A stretch of DNA of 64,000 nt, taken from the NCBI GenBank assembly GCA_020137815.1, contig CM035356.1, positions 1,878,406 to 1,942,405 on the forward strand, in the 5' to 3' direction. The notes beneath the pieces are model-generated. The model made no database searches, had not been told where the DNA came from, and was given only the letters and a program-made list of their open reading frames with translations. Positions within the stretch are counted from its first letter, which is position 1. Every line of letters starts with the position of its first letter. Made by a program: the position numbers and the translations under genes. Source of the DNA: Hormiphora californensis (Eukaryota; Ctenophora; Tentaculata; Cydippida; Pleurobrachiidae). This document shows, one piece after another, positions 12,801 through 22,985 of the stretch.

Positions 12801-14504
12801 CTTTTTGTCACAAATCTCCAATGCCTCAATTTTCATACAATTATTTGTTCCACTGTTTTTTCTTACTATATCAATCATATCACAATATTTCAAACAACTA
12901 TACAAGAATAGTATCAGTTGAATTGTCTAACATAACAAGGTTTCGTGGTGTAGTGGTTATCACGTCTGCTTCACACGCAGAAGGTCGCGAGTTCGAACCT
13001 CGCCGGAACCTCTATTTTTGTAACTTTTTTATACAATTTTGGCTTTCCCCTTTCTTAATCATCTACCGGCTTTCTACACTTATTTAATCTCTCTCTCTCT
13101 CTACCTCTACCTCTACCTCTCTCTACCTCTACCTCTCTCTCTCTCTCTATATATATATATATCATCATGTTTTCATTTCAGAAGGGTCAACCAGCCGGTT
13201 TCTGGACAAAACAAGAATTATTAACTGTTGAGCACCGCTCGAAACATACAACATCAAGCTCAACACATAGCAACGCAAGTGAACTATCCCAGTCACACTC
13301 CGCTGCAAGCTCTGGTAAGTTCCGATCCTCCCCCGTTTTACCGTCCACAAAACAAGGGCTTGAGATTTTAATTGCTCGTAAATTATGGGTTATCAAGTTG
13401 CTATGACGTCACGTTATAATGCGATATATATATACATATATAATATATATATATAGTATGAAGGAGTCATACTTTATCCCAATTCATTCTCATTTTGATC
13501 TTTGTCTACTGATGATTGGTGCCTCCTCGTGGGGCACCATGAAACATGTGTATAGACCTTAAAAACTGCTGTTGTTTTTAATTTGTATAAACTGCTCGCC
13601 GGCTAACCCCGTGCTAGAGCTCTCTGTTGATCTCGGACCAAGGGACAGGATATCTATCTTGTCATCAATCTACTAAACTCGCTATAATGCAATGCTCCCT
13701 CAATTTATTTGTGGTTGAGCTCTCTTGTGGATCTGAGGACACGTACGACGTCTGGTTTTGAGGAACAATGATCAAAATGGAATACAGATTACACACTCCA
13801 AGAAAGGGAAATGGTTGATGTACTTTGTAACTGGGGAATCAAGAGGTCCAAGATACGAAGATGTGACGTGAAATGGAGCTACTAATTCTAACTAGGAACG
13901 TTTGACTGACTGTTTTTATGAAGGAGTCATACTTTATCCCAATTCATTCTCATTTTGATCTTTGTCTACTGATGATTGGTGCCTCCTCGTGGGGCACCAT
14001 GAAACATGTGTATAGACCTTAAAAACTGCTGTTGTTTTTAATTTGTATAAACTGCTCGCCGGCTAACCCCGTGCTAGAGCTCTCTGTTGATCTCGGACCA
14101 AGGGACAGGATATCTATCTTGTCATCAATCTACTAAACTCGCTATAATGCAATGCTCCCTCAATTTATTTGTGGTTGAGCTCTCTTGTGGATCTGAGGAC
14201 ACGTACGACCTCTGGTTTTGAGGAACAATGATCAAAATGGAATACAGATTACACACTCCAAGAAAGGGAAATGGTTGATGTACTTTGTAACTGGGGAATC
14301 AAGAGGTCCAAGATACGAAGATGTGACGTGAAATGGAGCTACTAATTCTAACTAGGAACGTTTGACTGACTGTTTTTATGAAGGAGTCATACTTTATCCC
14401 AATTCATTCTCATTTTGATCTTTGTCTACTGATGATTGGTGCCTCCTCGTGGGGCACCATGAAACATGGGTATAGACCTTAAAAACGGGTGGGGGGGGGA
14501 AGGT

Positions 14505-14552
<48 letters not shown>

Positions 14553-14603
14553 GATAGAGATAGAGTGAGAGAGAGATAGAGAAGAGAGATAGAGAGAATA
14601 GAG

Positions 14604-14643
<40 letters not shown>

Positions 14644-15158
14644 TATATATTTGACTAGACAACGAGTCAAAAAAAAGTACTGTCACCTGCATTGAATTTA
14701 TCGTCTAAAGCAGTGCTGCAAAGTGTTGCAGTTACCACACCATATGTCTTCTAATAGGGAGGTGTTACTCAACAAAGTGGGAGGTGTATTTCCTAACCCT
14801 CCTCCTCACTATAACATGTGCCAAGTTATAGTAGTAGCACTAGCAGCATTACCTGTCATCATATCTTTTCCATTCTCAGCTCTATCTTTCTTCAACCTTC
14901 CACCTCTCTCTTCTTTCCTCCACTTCTCTTGTCACCAGTCACTCGTGTTATAATCACGATATATATCTTCCTAAAGAGTGGATGTGAGGCTCACATTGTG
15001 GGCTTGGTGTAAGCTACTGAGTGGAGAGGATGGAAACGGTGAGGGGAGATGAAACAGGACAAGAGAGGAATGATCTCTATAGAGAGGAGCGAGCGCAATA
15101 GTACCGAGCATAAAGAAGCCGTCGATCTCCTATCGCATACGATCTCTCTCTCTCTCTC

Positions 15159-15206
<48 letters not shown>

Positions 15207-18179
15207 TCATGACTGTGTTTGTGTATTATAGCGGCCGGGAATGAGTAACGGTTGAACTGTAGCTGAGCTCCACTGTTTTAGTAGTCGGTTGAGTACTTTG
15301 TGCCCCTTTTCTCCTTTGTATAGGGCCGGTCGTGTGGTAACTAACTTAAAGTTATTCTGCCGAAAAGTAGTTTTTGTACCCCTCAACTTTTTTCACCGAC
15401 TTAGTTTGTTGTCTGGCTTCACGAGCACAATCAGTCCGGACGAGAGGTCATGAGGTGGGACGTGCATCACATGTCAACACAAATGTTTCATGTTGTTAAA
15501 AGTTTCTCGAACGTTCTTTGTTTGTTAGATTTCATTTAACCCACCCGCCGCTCCTCTTAGAAATGAGAATTGTGAAACTCCTCCCCTTTTACCTCTTGAT
15601 AGATTATAACCGCTACTTACCCAACTACTTAAGAGGGGCCACTACATAACTATGCAGTACACTTTACCAGGCATAGACAATATCAAACCGCATAGGAAAG
15701 AGCGTGCTACTCGCCTGCTGTGCTTTGTTTTAGTACTTGATATATATTCATCGTTCTCTCTCTACCAGCTACCTCTATAAATACTCTCTGTACTGGCTTG
15801 CTTTATAATTTCGAGAGTTTGAATTCGAGTGCCGTTTGAATAACATGGAATTGAGTTGTAGAGAGCAAGAGAATAGTACTGCTAGGCAGACGGGAGAGTG
15901 CAAACTGAGAGATAGTTATTGGGGAGGTCCGGGAGAGATTCTCTCCATTCCAAATATGTATATTTATTATTTATACGTTCCCTTCCTCGTATTGTTATCT
16001 TCGTGACCTTTTTTGATAGTTTTATGTCTCTCCCCTTCCTCCTTTGATCTGGCCTTTTATAGACACGCGACTTAGAGAAAGAGAGCGAGTCTGAGAATGG
16101 AATGAGAGGGGGGAATGAGAGGACCCAATCAATGATAGTTAAAGACTCAGTCTCTTTATGCGAGAAAAGGTTTCGGTTAGGCTAATTATTATCAAGAACT
16201 CATAGAGACAATTAAGAGAGCGGGAGAGGGAGAGGGAGGGAGAGAGAGAGGAAGATAGATGGGGGAGGCTTTTATCGAATGGTCCAAGTTCCATTCTATG
16301 TACTCCTATAGTATATAGGATTTGTTTTGCTCCTAATTTCCTGTTCGCTTATCGACACAGTCATATGCTCCAATAAAAAATATGGGCGGAAGACTACAAC
16401 TAATGAGAGCCTCGTCGCGAGACTCCTTTCTTGTTAGGGTTCTTTGGCGGGAGACGCTTCGAACAAACAAGGGACCCATCTTTTGTGCTGTAGTTGTACC
16501 TCTCTTACACAGATCTATGTACCATCCTTTTTGTTTAGTCGCTTGACACTGTGTCCGTGCTCCCTTTTTGCCTGAATGACATCCAATGTCTGCCTCCTAT
16601 TTTTGATGATTGGAGAATGAAAGATAACTTTGTGCTTTTATTTTCGATTTTCCTCCCGCTCTTATAGTTCCTACCCCTGCAGTAGTAGTTTGAGTCGCCT
16701 AACAATGTGTCTTCAAGCAGTAGTAGTACTACCCTGAAGATGACTTTTAATTGAGGTGGAGTACTAGGAATAAGGATACCAGAGCTAGCACTCACACGAA
16801 AGTGTGAAACCTACAAAAGGAAGAGAGGAGAGAGAGAGGGAGACAGAGAGTGAAGAGCAGGAACTGCAGGTCGCGACTCCAAGTCTAGTAGGATTGCCTT
16901 CTCATTTCGCTAGCTGACACTATATATTCACCCACCTTCGTATGTACATGAGATGCAAATATAATTTAATGTTTGCTCTCTTTCCCTTTCCTTATGTTAT
17001 CCCGCCGATCGATCTGTCGCTTGCTTTTCTCTCATCTTTCCGCATTTTGTCTCTTACAATGTATAAACTCTTGAGTCCAGTCTCTTTACCTCATTCTTCA
17101 CTACGTTTTGTCATAAACTCTCTCTTGTACTAACCTTTTGTTGTGCCATTTCATTCTCTTTCTCCATCCCCCCTCTCTCTCTCTCTCCCTTTATATTATT
17201 TCCCTTGCGTTGTATTAGGAGTGGCACTATATCGAGTACAGTGACAGGGCGGCAAAGCATCGTTTGCTGAACGTGCTGCAAACCAATGTAAGTGGTTGAC
17301 AATGGGAACAAAATACAAGATGACAACACCATATATGGTCATACCACGTGACAAACAACACCATATATGGGCATCACGTGACACACAACACCATTATATA
17401 TGGGCATCACGTGACACAGGACAGTTCTGCAAATCAATATAAATGAAAGACAATGGGAACAAGATGCGATATAGGTTTCCGACGCCCAAATCCTTTTGTT
17501 CTACTACACCTTTTTAATTGTATTATCATTGTGTTGTGGATGCAGTGACACACACACTATTTGATGGCAGCTATATTTACAGTTTTGTATCCTCCACTCA
17601 TTGCACGGTTTCACAGTCATGATCAACAATTATAGGTGTGTTTAGTTTATAGAGCTGATATTTTAGAGCTAACATGACTCCAATCTAACATATATATATC
17701 CTCCCTCAGGCTACTGTTCGTACGGGTGGAGTGAGATATCTACATCCCAACAGCAGCTCGTTTCAGACGGGGGAGGAGGTAGCACCCTCGGTGGAACCCT
17801 CAACTCCAACCACCCCTCTCGCCAGGTATGTCACCCATAGCAACCACATAGCAACCACCCCTCTCGCCAGGTATGTCACCCATAGCAACCAAATAGCAAC
17901 CACCCCTCTCGCCAGGTATGTCACCCATAGCAACCACATAGCAACCACCCCTCTCGCCAGGTATGCCACCCATAGTAACCACATAGCAACCACCCCATCT
18001 GTTGCTAGGTGACTGGTCCTTTCGTTCACAAGAAAGGCATAACAAGTCGTTGATACTGTAGTATATTCCGAAAGAGGGACTAGGGTGGCTGAGAGCTATG
18101 ATGATTATGCATTTACATTTTACAACGACCTTGAGACCTAGCTTCTTAACCACCACCTGGTGTACTCAACAAGACCATC

Positions 18180-18244
<65 letters not shown>

Positions 18245-20962
18245 TTCTCTCTCACCCATAACTCTCATTTTATCTTGTCGGTATTAGCGTTGCTCGGCAG
18301 TCGTCTATTGAACTCCACCACCAGGTCATGCATTATACTCTCAAATATCGCCCAATCACTTCTTCTAGAATCCAAACCCTTATTTTAGGATCCAAACCCT
18401 TATTACCCTTGGTAATGAAATCGTAACCCTTATTACCCCACTTCTACGTATCTGTAGCGTGTTATAGAAGCACCCCTTTCTTCATTAATAGGGTCACCCT
18501 CTAACCCCACCCCACATCCCTCCAGATTGCAACCACCTCTATATCTACCCCAGCTCTAGCGCCCAGCGCCTCCTAACCCCTTTTTTCTCTCTCTCTCTAG
18601 CGCCCAGCATCTCCTAATCCCTTTGTCTCTCTCTCTCTAGCGCTCAGCATCTCCTAACCCCTTTGTCTCTCTCTGCAAGGTCCAGGTTCTCCTAACCTCT
18701 TTGTCCCTCTCTCTCTCTCTATGCAAGGTCCAGCGCCTCCTAACCCCTTTGTCTCTCTCTCTCTAGCGCCCAGCATCTCCTAACCCCTTTGTCTCTCTCT
18801 AGCGCCTCTAACCCCTTTGTCTCTGCAGGGTCCGAAGCCGACAGTTGGCGGAGGAGGAAAGGCAGCAGCTGTAGAAAAGGATCAGGAGGAGGGTTTGGTT
18901 AGTCCTGTCCATTGCAGTGGTTCGGGAGATCACACCCTGGCAAAAACCGCTGTCATTGTCAAAACTGGTGGGTGCAGTAGCTGTTAACCTTCCGAACCTT
19001 TACCATTATGTTTACCATTATGTTAATCTCCTTATTTATCAGTTATCTATTGTCAAAACTGGTGGGTATATAAGCTGATAACCTTCCATAATATATGCTG
19101 CTTTTATCTATTTTGTGTGTCTGTTCCTTCAGAACCGATCTACTACTTTGTATTGCTCCAGACTCATTTACAATTATCTCTCTCTATAGAGAGAGATAAC
19201 TGAGTCTGCTGCAAACCGCAGACAACTTTAGACACCCCCCCCCACTTTGTTTTGGTAGACTCTCCTTTGTAGTTTTATAGTGTGACCAGTGACCACGGAA
19301 CCGCTCCTATCTTTCATACCTCAACTCCATTCACATCTAACTATCTATCTCTCTCTATCTCTCTCTCAACTTATCTATCTACCTAGATCTATCTATCTAT
19401 CTATCTCTATCTACCTAGATCTATCCCTTTCTCCCCCTGCCAGGTGAATCGTCAGCACCAGTACAGTCAGGAGAAGCCAACAAGGAAGAAAATAAGGAAT
19501 CTGAAGAGGGAGAATTTGAAACCGTCGAGGTTAAGGAAGAATTAAGAGTTCAAAGATGCAGGTATGTACTGGTTGGTTACCTAGTTACACCAAAATTCAG
19601 TATCGTTTTTAATTTCCTAGCTCTTAACCGGTACTCAGCCCTTAGTTGGTCTGTCTAGGATTTACCAGTCAGTGTGGGATGAGTGGAACTGTGTTTGAGT
19701 GATTTTGAAAGATTGAATTGTATTAATAAGTTCCAAAATAGTTGGGAAATTTAAAAAAAACTATATTTACCCCCCCCCCCCCCCCCCCCCCCCAGATATA
19801 AACAAGTCTATAATATAACCTCCCCCAGATATTGCAATAAAACATACGATTTTGGGGAGGAGGTCCCACAAGATGAACTATGCCCGTCAGCTCCCAACAA
19901 GCTACGGGAATCAATTGACCGCTTCATATGTATCCAGTGCTACAAAGGAGCGTGGTAAGTGTGTGAGAGACAGAGACAGAGACAGAGACAGAGACAGAGA
20001 CAGAGACAGAGACAGAGACAGAGACAGAGACAGAGACAGAGACAGACACTGAGACAGAGACAGAGACAAAGACAGAGACAGAGACAGAGACAGACACTGA
20101 GACAGAGACAGAGATAGAGACAGAGACAGAGACAGAGACAGAGACAGAAAGTACTCCCCATCTCTCTAACCCATCTCCACCTCTCTCTCACTGCAGGTAC
20201 CATCTAACTAAGGATGTGCTGGAGGAGGAGGGGCAGGACATTGGACGGTGTAGACCGGGAGGGGGCATGACCACTGGCCATTGGTGTCTTCTGGGCATGC
20301 TCTCTGTCGTATGTGCACCTTGCCTTGTTCTCTGGTGAGTGGGTGAGATATAGCTGGGCGTTCTGTTGTGCCAACCTTGAAGGGCTGGTGTCACCGTCCG
20401 CGGCATCATAATGCTTGGAGTGGGGGCCACTGGGGGACCTCCAAACTGGTCTCGCGTGTGTTAGCGTAGGTTCAGGTATTCAGGAATTCGTTTTCCTGAA
20501 TGTCTGAACCCACGCTAACACACGCGAGACCAGTTTGGAGGTCCCCCAGTGGCCCCCACTCCAAGCATGGGCGTTCTGTGTTAAATTAGCCCATTGCATT
20601 TTCAACACGAATTTGTCCTCTACGTTACAGTGTAGGTCTGACCCATCATTTTCTCCCAGGTGTCCCCTGAGTGCGTGTGAGTTGGCGGCCCAGCAGGCTG
20701 GAGTTACAGGTGGGCCCCACAACATGACCACAATTAAGAAGAAAACCACAATGATACCCACCAAACGGAAGTAAGTATTAATTAATTAGACCCTGTTAAT
20801 TAGACCCTGTTAATTAAATCCCAATTAAAACCAATTAAGTTAGTTAAGTTTCATATCTTATTTCCGGCCCACCACCACAGAAAGGAGCCAAGTACTAACA
20901 GCACTAGTAGTCCCGCTACCGTCCCGCCTGCTGAGCAGCCCCCTGCTACATCACAACAGTAG
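9894..20962 (+). CDS. SPRED/Sprouty-like signalling inhibitor, 5' end missing
   Basis: Exons: 9894-9934, 13182-13314, 17710-17825, 18829-18967, 19444-19561, 19829-19954, 20197-20334, 20660-20770 and 20881-20962 (stop TAG). All have GT-AG borders and every phase agrees. The first exon encodes QPGTDIDSSLHDQ, resembling a conserved GQPGLDIQ segment of animal SPREDs as I recall it. The C-terminal exons form a Sprouty domain with paired cysteines: CRYCNKTY, SIDRFICIQCYKGAWYH, then CRPGGGMTTGHWCLLGML, CAPCLVLWCPLSAC. SPRED/Sprouty proteins are membrane-associated inhibitors of Ras-Raf-MAPK signalling. The N-terminal EVH1 domain expected for SPRED is not visible and may lie in the gap. GCGAGGGGAGTTGTGAAG|GTAGGT at 9646-9669 may be the end of a preceding exon. 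The tail after the domain is Lys/Thr/Pro-rich. Without EVH1, a plain Sprouty relative is the alternative. Confidence 0.78.
10688..10813. repeat. 126-bp fold-back element with four related arms
   Basis: GGTATCGAAGTTACCCCTCC (from 10688, continuing CTTGC) is perfectly inverted at 10789-10813, a 25-bp terminal inverted repeat. Two inner copies of the arm, TCTTCGATACC and GGTATCGAAGA, face each other around ATAGTTTTATTT at about 10731-10763. It has no coding capacity and looks like a MITE or palindromic insertion. Confidence 0.8.
12939..13011 (+). tRNA. tRNA-Val (anticodon CAC)
   Basis: A cloverleaf folds cleanly. The acceptor stem is GGTTTCG with CGGAACC (one G-U pair). A-box-like TGGTGTAGTGGTTA is present. 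The anticodon arm TCTGC-TTCACAC-GCAGA puts CAC at positions 34-36. The T arm is GCGAG-TTCGAAC-CTCGC. A T run (CTATTTTTG) directly downstream fits a Pol III terminator. There is no intron. The base at the discriminator position is T, unusual for tRNA-Val, which normally carries A. The gene sits inside an intron of the SPRED-like gene on the same strand. Confidence 0.93.
13458..14486 (+). repeat. 460-bp tandem duplication, two copies plus a truncated third
   Basis: Units start with ATGAAGGAGTCATACTTTAT at 13458, 13918 and 14378, an exact 460-bp period. Copies 1 and 2 differ at very few positions (for example GACG versus GACC near 13750/14210), so the duplication is recent. The third copy stops at about 14486 and runs straight into a G run and a (GA)n tract. 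No open frame is conserved. It lies in the SPRED-like intron 13315-17709. Confidence 0.95.
14487..17709. other. remainder of a SPRED-like intron
   Basis: Contains poly-G, (GA)n at 14505-14605, (TA)n at 14608-14650, (CT)n at 15143-15201 and many short GA/CT tracts. A minisatellite carrying CArG and CACGTG motifs lies at 17329-17413. No exon was recognised. Confidence 0.6.
17329..17413 (+). promoter_or_regulatory. three-copy minisatellite with CArG boxes and CACGTG E-boxes
   Basis: CCATATATGG, a perfect SRF CArG box (CC[A/T]6GG), occurs at 17329-17338 and 17361-17370, with a one-insertion variant near 17390. Each is followed within ~10 bp by CACGTG (17345, 17375, 17408) in the context TCACGTGAC. 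The unit is about 30 bp. It is intronic, 300-400 bp before a SPRED-like exon. A regulatory role is inference from motifs only. Confidence 0.45.
17811..17995 (+). repeat. 45-bp minisatellite carrying a splice donor in every unit
   Basis: The exon 17710-17825 ends CTCGCCAG|GTATGT. The same 45-bp unit repeats so that CTCGCCAG|GT recurs after positions 17825, 17870, 17915 and 17960. The fifth partial unit is degenerate. In the frame that joins the neighbouring exons, use of any donor after the first introduces the stop TAG (CACCCATAG). The period is a multiple of three, which leaves another frame open for 93 codons. Confidence 0.9.
18556..18828 (+). repeat. ~40-bp minisatellite carrying a splice acceptor in every unit
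   Basis: About seven units share CGCCCAGCATCTCCTAACCC then CTTTGTCTCTCTCTCTAG. Each ends in a pyrimidine tract plus AG (TAG or CAAG), so each looks like a 3' splice site. The last unit leads into CTCTGCAG|GGTCCG, the real start of the exon at 18829. Confidence 0.88.
19967..20147 (+). repeat. (GACAGA)n hexanucleotide microsatellite
   Basis: About 30 units of GACAGA with a few variants (CACTGA, GATAGA). They fill almost the whole 242-bp intron between the two central Sprouty-domain exons (19954 and 20197). Confidence 0.95.
20411..20568. repeat. near-perfect 158-bp palindrome (hairpin, ~73-bp stem)
   Basis: ATGCTTGGAGTGGGGGCCAC (20411) is inverted as GTGGCCCCCACTCCAAGCAT ending at 20568. The arms pair along nearly their full length, with about three mismatches near the loop AATTCGTTTT. 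It lies in the SPRED-like intron 20335-20659. It could be a fold-back transposable element or a transcribed long hairpin. Confidence 0.92.
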
Positions 20963-21095
20963 ACTACTACTGTTAGTAGTGTAGTAATAGTGTGTGAGGG
21001 TAAGAGAGTGCGAGTTTGATAGCGTGATCTATTCTGCGGTGTGATTTAAAAAGCATTTTCAAAGCATTGTTAGAAAGCCTTGTGTAGTTGATGTA

Positions 21096-21149
21096 TACAG
21101 GGTGTCCCACCGTCTTTGCGGGACCTGTGGGACAGTGGGACACCCTGTA
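21096..21149. repeat. 54-bp mini inverted repeat
   Basis: TACAGGGTGTCCCAC at 21096-21110 is inverted as GTGGGACACCCTGTA at 21135-21149. The ends begin and finish in TA, as in the terminal repeats of Tc1/mariner-derived miniature elements. It sits just after the first SPRED-like stop codon and could also form a stable 3' UTR hairpin. Confidence 0.7.
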
Positions 21150-21238
21150 CTTTGTCCGGCTGGTTGAATCTATTTAAATGACGTGTCACATGATACTGAT
21201 ATCAGATCTTGTAAGCAGCACCTTATCTTCACGGGGCC

Positions 21239-21276
21239 TGTCTGGCACCACAGACCCAATCTGGCGCCGCCAGACA
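21239..21276. repeat. tiny palindromic repeat, family TGTCTGGCGGCGCC
   Basis: A 38-bp segment starting TGTCTGG and ending GGCGCCGCCAGACA. It belongs to the same family as 23644-23712 and 24474-24535. Confidence 0.6.
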
Positions 21277-21513
21277 ACACGGGGCGGTATTGATATGAAG
21301 ATCATGCATGCAGGAAATTCAGCAGTTTTGAACACTACTATACCGTCCCCTCTATAATAAGTTTTTTCTTGTTTGCTCCAGACATAAGGAGCGCTGTCTG
21401 GTACAGACGTCATGAAAATCCCCCCATATCTGCCTACATAACTCCAGTCTCTAACCCATTACTTCTCTTAGTAACTCTCTCTCTCTCTCTAACCCCTGAT
21501 CGCTTCCTTTCAG

Positions 21514-21802
21514 AGAGGGAGACATGCCGATAACTCACCAGCCCATTGAGGTTCAGGTGACCCTCCCGGCTGAGGAGGAGACCGACTCTGAGGCGGAGGA
21601 ACAGGCCCGGATGATGGGATATCACGAGGAGGAGGAAGAGGAGGAGGATGGATCTGGGGGAGGAGGGTCAGGTGGGAGGATTAGTAGACCACGTGTGACA
21701 GCCGTCCAACGGGCACAAAGTGAGATACAACCTGATACGAGTAGCAGTAACACCCGTCCCAGGGACCCCATTCAGCGATCCATGTCCGAGACAAGGAGGT
21801 GA
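21514..21802 (+). CDS. alternative terminal exon of the SPRED-like gene (acidic tail)
   Basis: The acceptor CTTCCTTTCAG|A precedes an open exon ending in TGA at 21800-21802. Its start phase exactly fits the donor at 20770 (CGG AA|A GAG GGA GAC), so it can replace the 20881-20962 exon. It encodes a ~96-residue tail with PITHQPIEVQVTLP, a Glu run (HEEEEEEED), a Gly-rich linker and Ser/Arg-rich sequence. If translation instead began at the ATG at 21524 it would be a separate small gene, but the acceptor and phase favour splicing to the SPRED-like gene. Confidence 0.55.
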
Positions 21803-22528
21803 TATGAAGTGATATGAGGTGATAGGGACACTTCAATTATCTTGGAACAAGAGAGAGAGAGAGAGGGAGTAGGGTGAGAGATTTAGGGGGACAAGGTTCC
21901 CTCTACTTCTCTCTCTGAAGGTGTAAATATTGGATACACTGATCTGTGTGTGCATGTGTGTTAGTTGGTACGTTGGTTTGTCAAACCTCCCATGAGAGTA
22001 ACACCATACCAACATCCGTTACCATGGGAACCGCACCCCTGACAACCACTACTAGCAACACACAGACCCACACATATCACGTGTTTATCTGATACACACC
22101 TCCCCCTGTGGGGCTCCCTCTCAATCTCCATACATCTAGCGTGGGAGATAAGTGACACTGCACCATACTTTATCGTTTATTATTGTTTAAGAGAGAGTGT
22201 TATTATTTGAACGTGCATGTTGGGATATCTGTTTGATATAGACAATCTTGATAAACCCAGCTAATATATCATACTTGAACAGTTTCAAGTGTATCTCTCT
22301 CAGATAGAGAGAGATATATCTGCCGAATTTAATCGCTACACATACCCAACGAGAGAGAGAGGGAGGGCGATGAATTGTCCCATATCAAGCTGCTATATAC
22401 GCCTGTTGGGAGGTGACATGGGGTGTGTGTGAGAGTGGAGACTCGCCCCCTCTATGTCACCTTCTCGCGGCCCCCAGCCCCGGTGTACCCTCTACCCCGG
22501 TAGTTGGTACACCCTGGCTGTTGCTAGG

Positions 22529-22542
22529 GTCGCCATGGCAAC
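22529..22542 (+). promoter_or_regulatory. X-box-like (RFX) motif upstream of the coiled-coil gene
   Basis: GTCGCCATGGCAAC fits the RFX half-site pair GTNRCC-N(0-3)-RGYAAC. A second near-match, GTTACCATGGGAAC, is at 22018-22031. RFX factors control ciliary genes, and the downstream gene is a long coiled-coil protein. The 640-bp distance and the presence of similar motifs elsewhere make this only suggestive. Confidence 0.3.
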
Positions 22543-22917
22543 CATATTGGAGTGTTTGTGATGATGATATATTGAGAGGTGTTATTACCCTTCCCCCCGC
22601 CACGCATGGTATATTTGAAGTGTGTTTTGTTTGAGTATATTGCGCTTATTTGTTAATGTTTACCCCCTATCCAAATTATCAATAAGTGTTGAAAAAAACA
22701 GGAGCCAACGTGTTTTTATTGCCCAACAAGATTTATTCCTCTCCCATTCCCAAGTACACCTTAAGAAGTTGAACGATCGTTCATCTCTCTGACTGTTTAG
22801 AGGCCGCGAAGTGGTCTCTATATTCACTATTCGCCTACAAAATTCAACACATACATGTTCAAAATCAGGATGCCACCACAACGGTTGTTCCTGATCATAT
22901 GCCGTCATGACGACGCG

Positions 22918-22985
22918 TCAGGCCAATGCTCTGATCGCGGTTCTCGCACGCTGAGAATAGGGTCAGGCCAATGCTCTAACAGATC
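22918..22985 (-). repeat. AGAGCATTGGCC repeat family, double copy
   Basis: TCAGGCCAATGCTCTGATCG and a second TCAGGCCAATGCTCT are separated by a GCGGTTCTCGC-type linker. Relatives are at 33676-33712, 35972-35994, 36328-36350 and 41126-41172. Confidence 0.7.

Larger units (their letters stand above)
9935..13181. other. intron of the SPRED-like gene holding a tRNA and repeats
   Basis: CT-rich low complexity occurs at 10020-10130, 10280-10480 and 11040-11205. A fold-back element lies at 10688-10813 and the tRNA-Val at 12939-13011. TCTAGA-rich degenerate repeats are seen near 12268-12325. No other exon was recognised. Confidence 0.6.

Noticed and set aside
17731-18012. 93-codon open frame with a 15-residue repeat as a coding exon
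   Set aside because: It is open only because the 45-bp repeat is a multiple of three. The phase that connects the neighbouring SPRED-like exons uses another frame, and the apparent start is GTG.
17811-18828. Regular repeats considered as a CRISPR-like array
   Set aside because: Units are contiguous without unique spacers, sit on exon borders, and the DNA is animal.
22413-22634. 73-codon frame between genes
   Set aside because: No ATG context, splice site or protein character; it overlaps the X-box-like motif and lies where a 3' UTR or intergenic region is expected.
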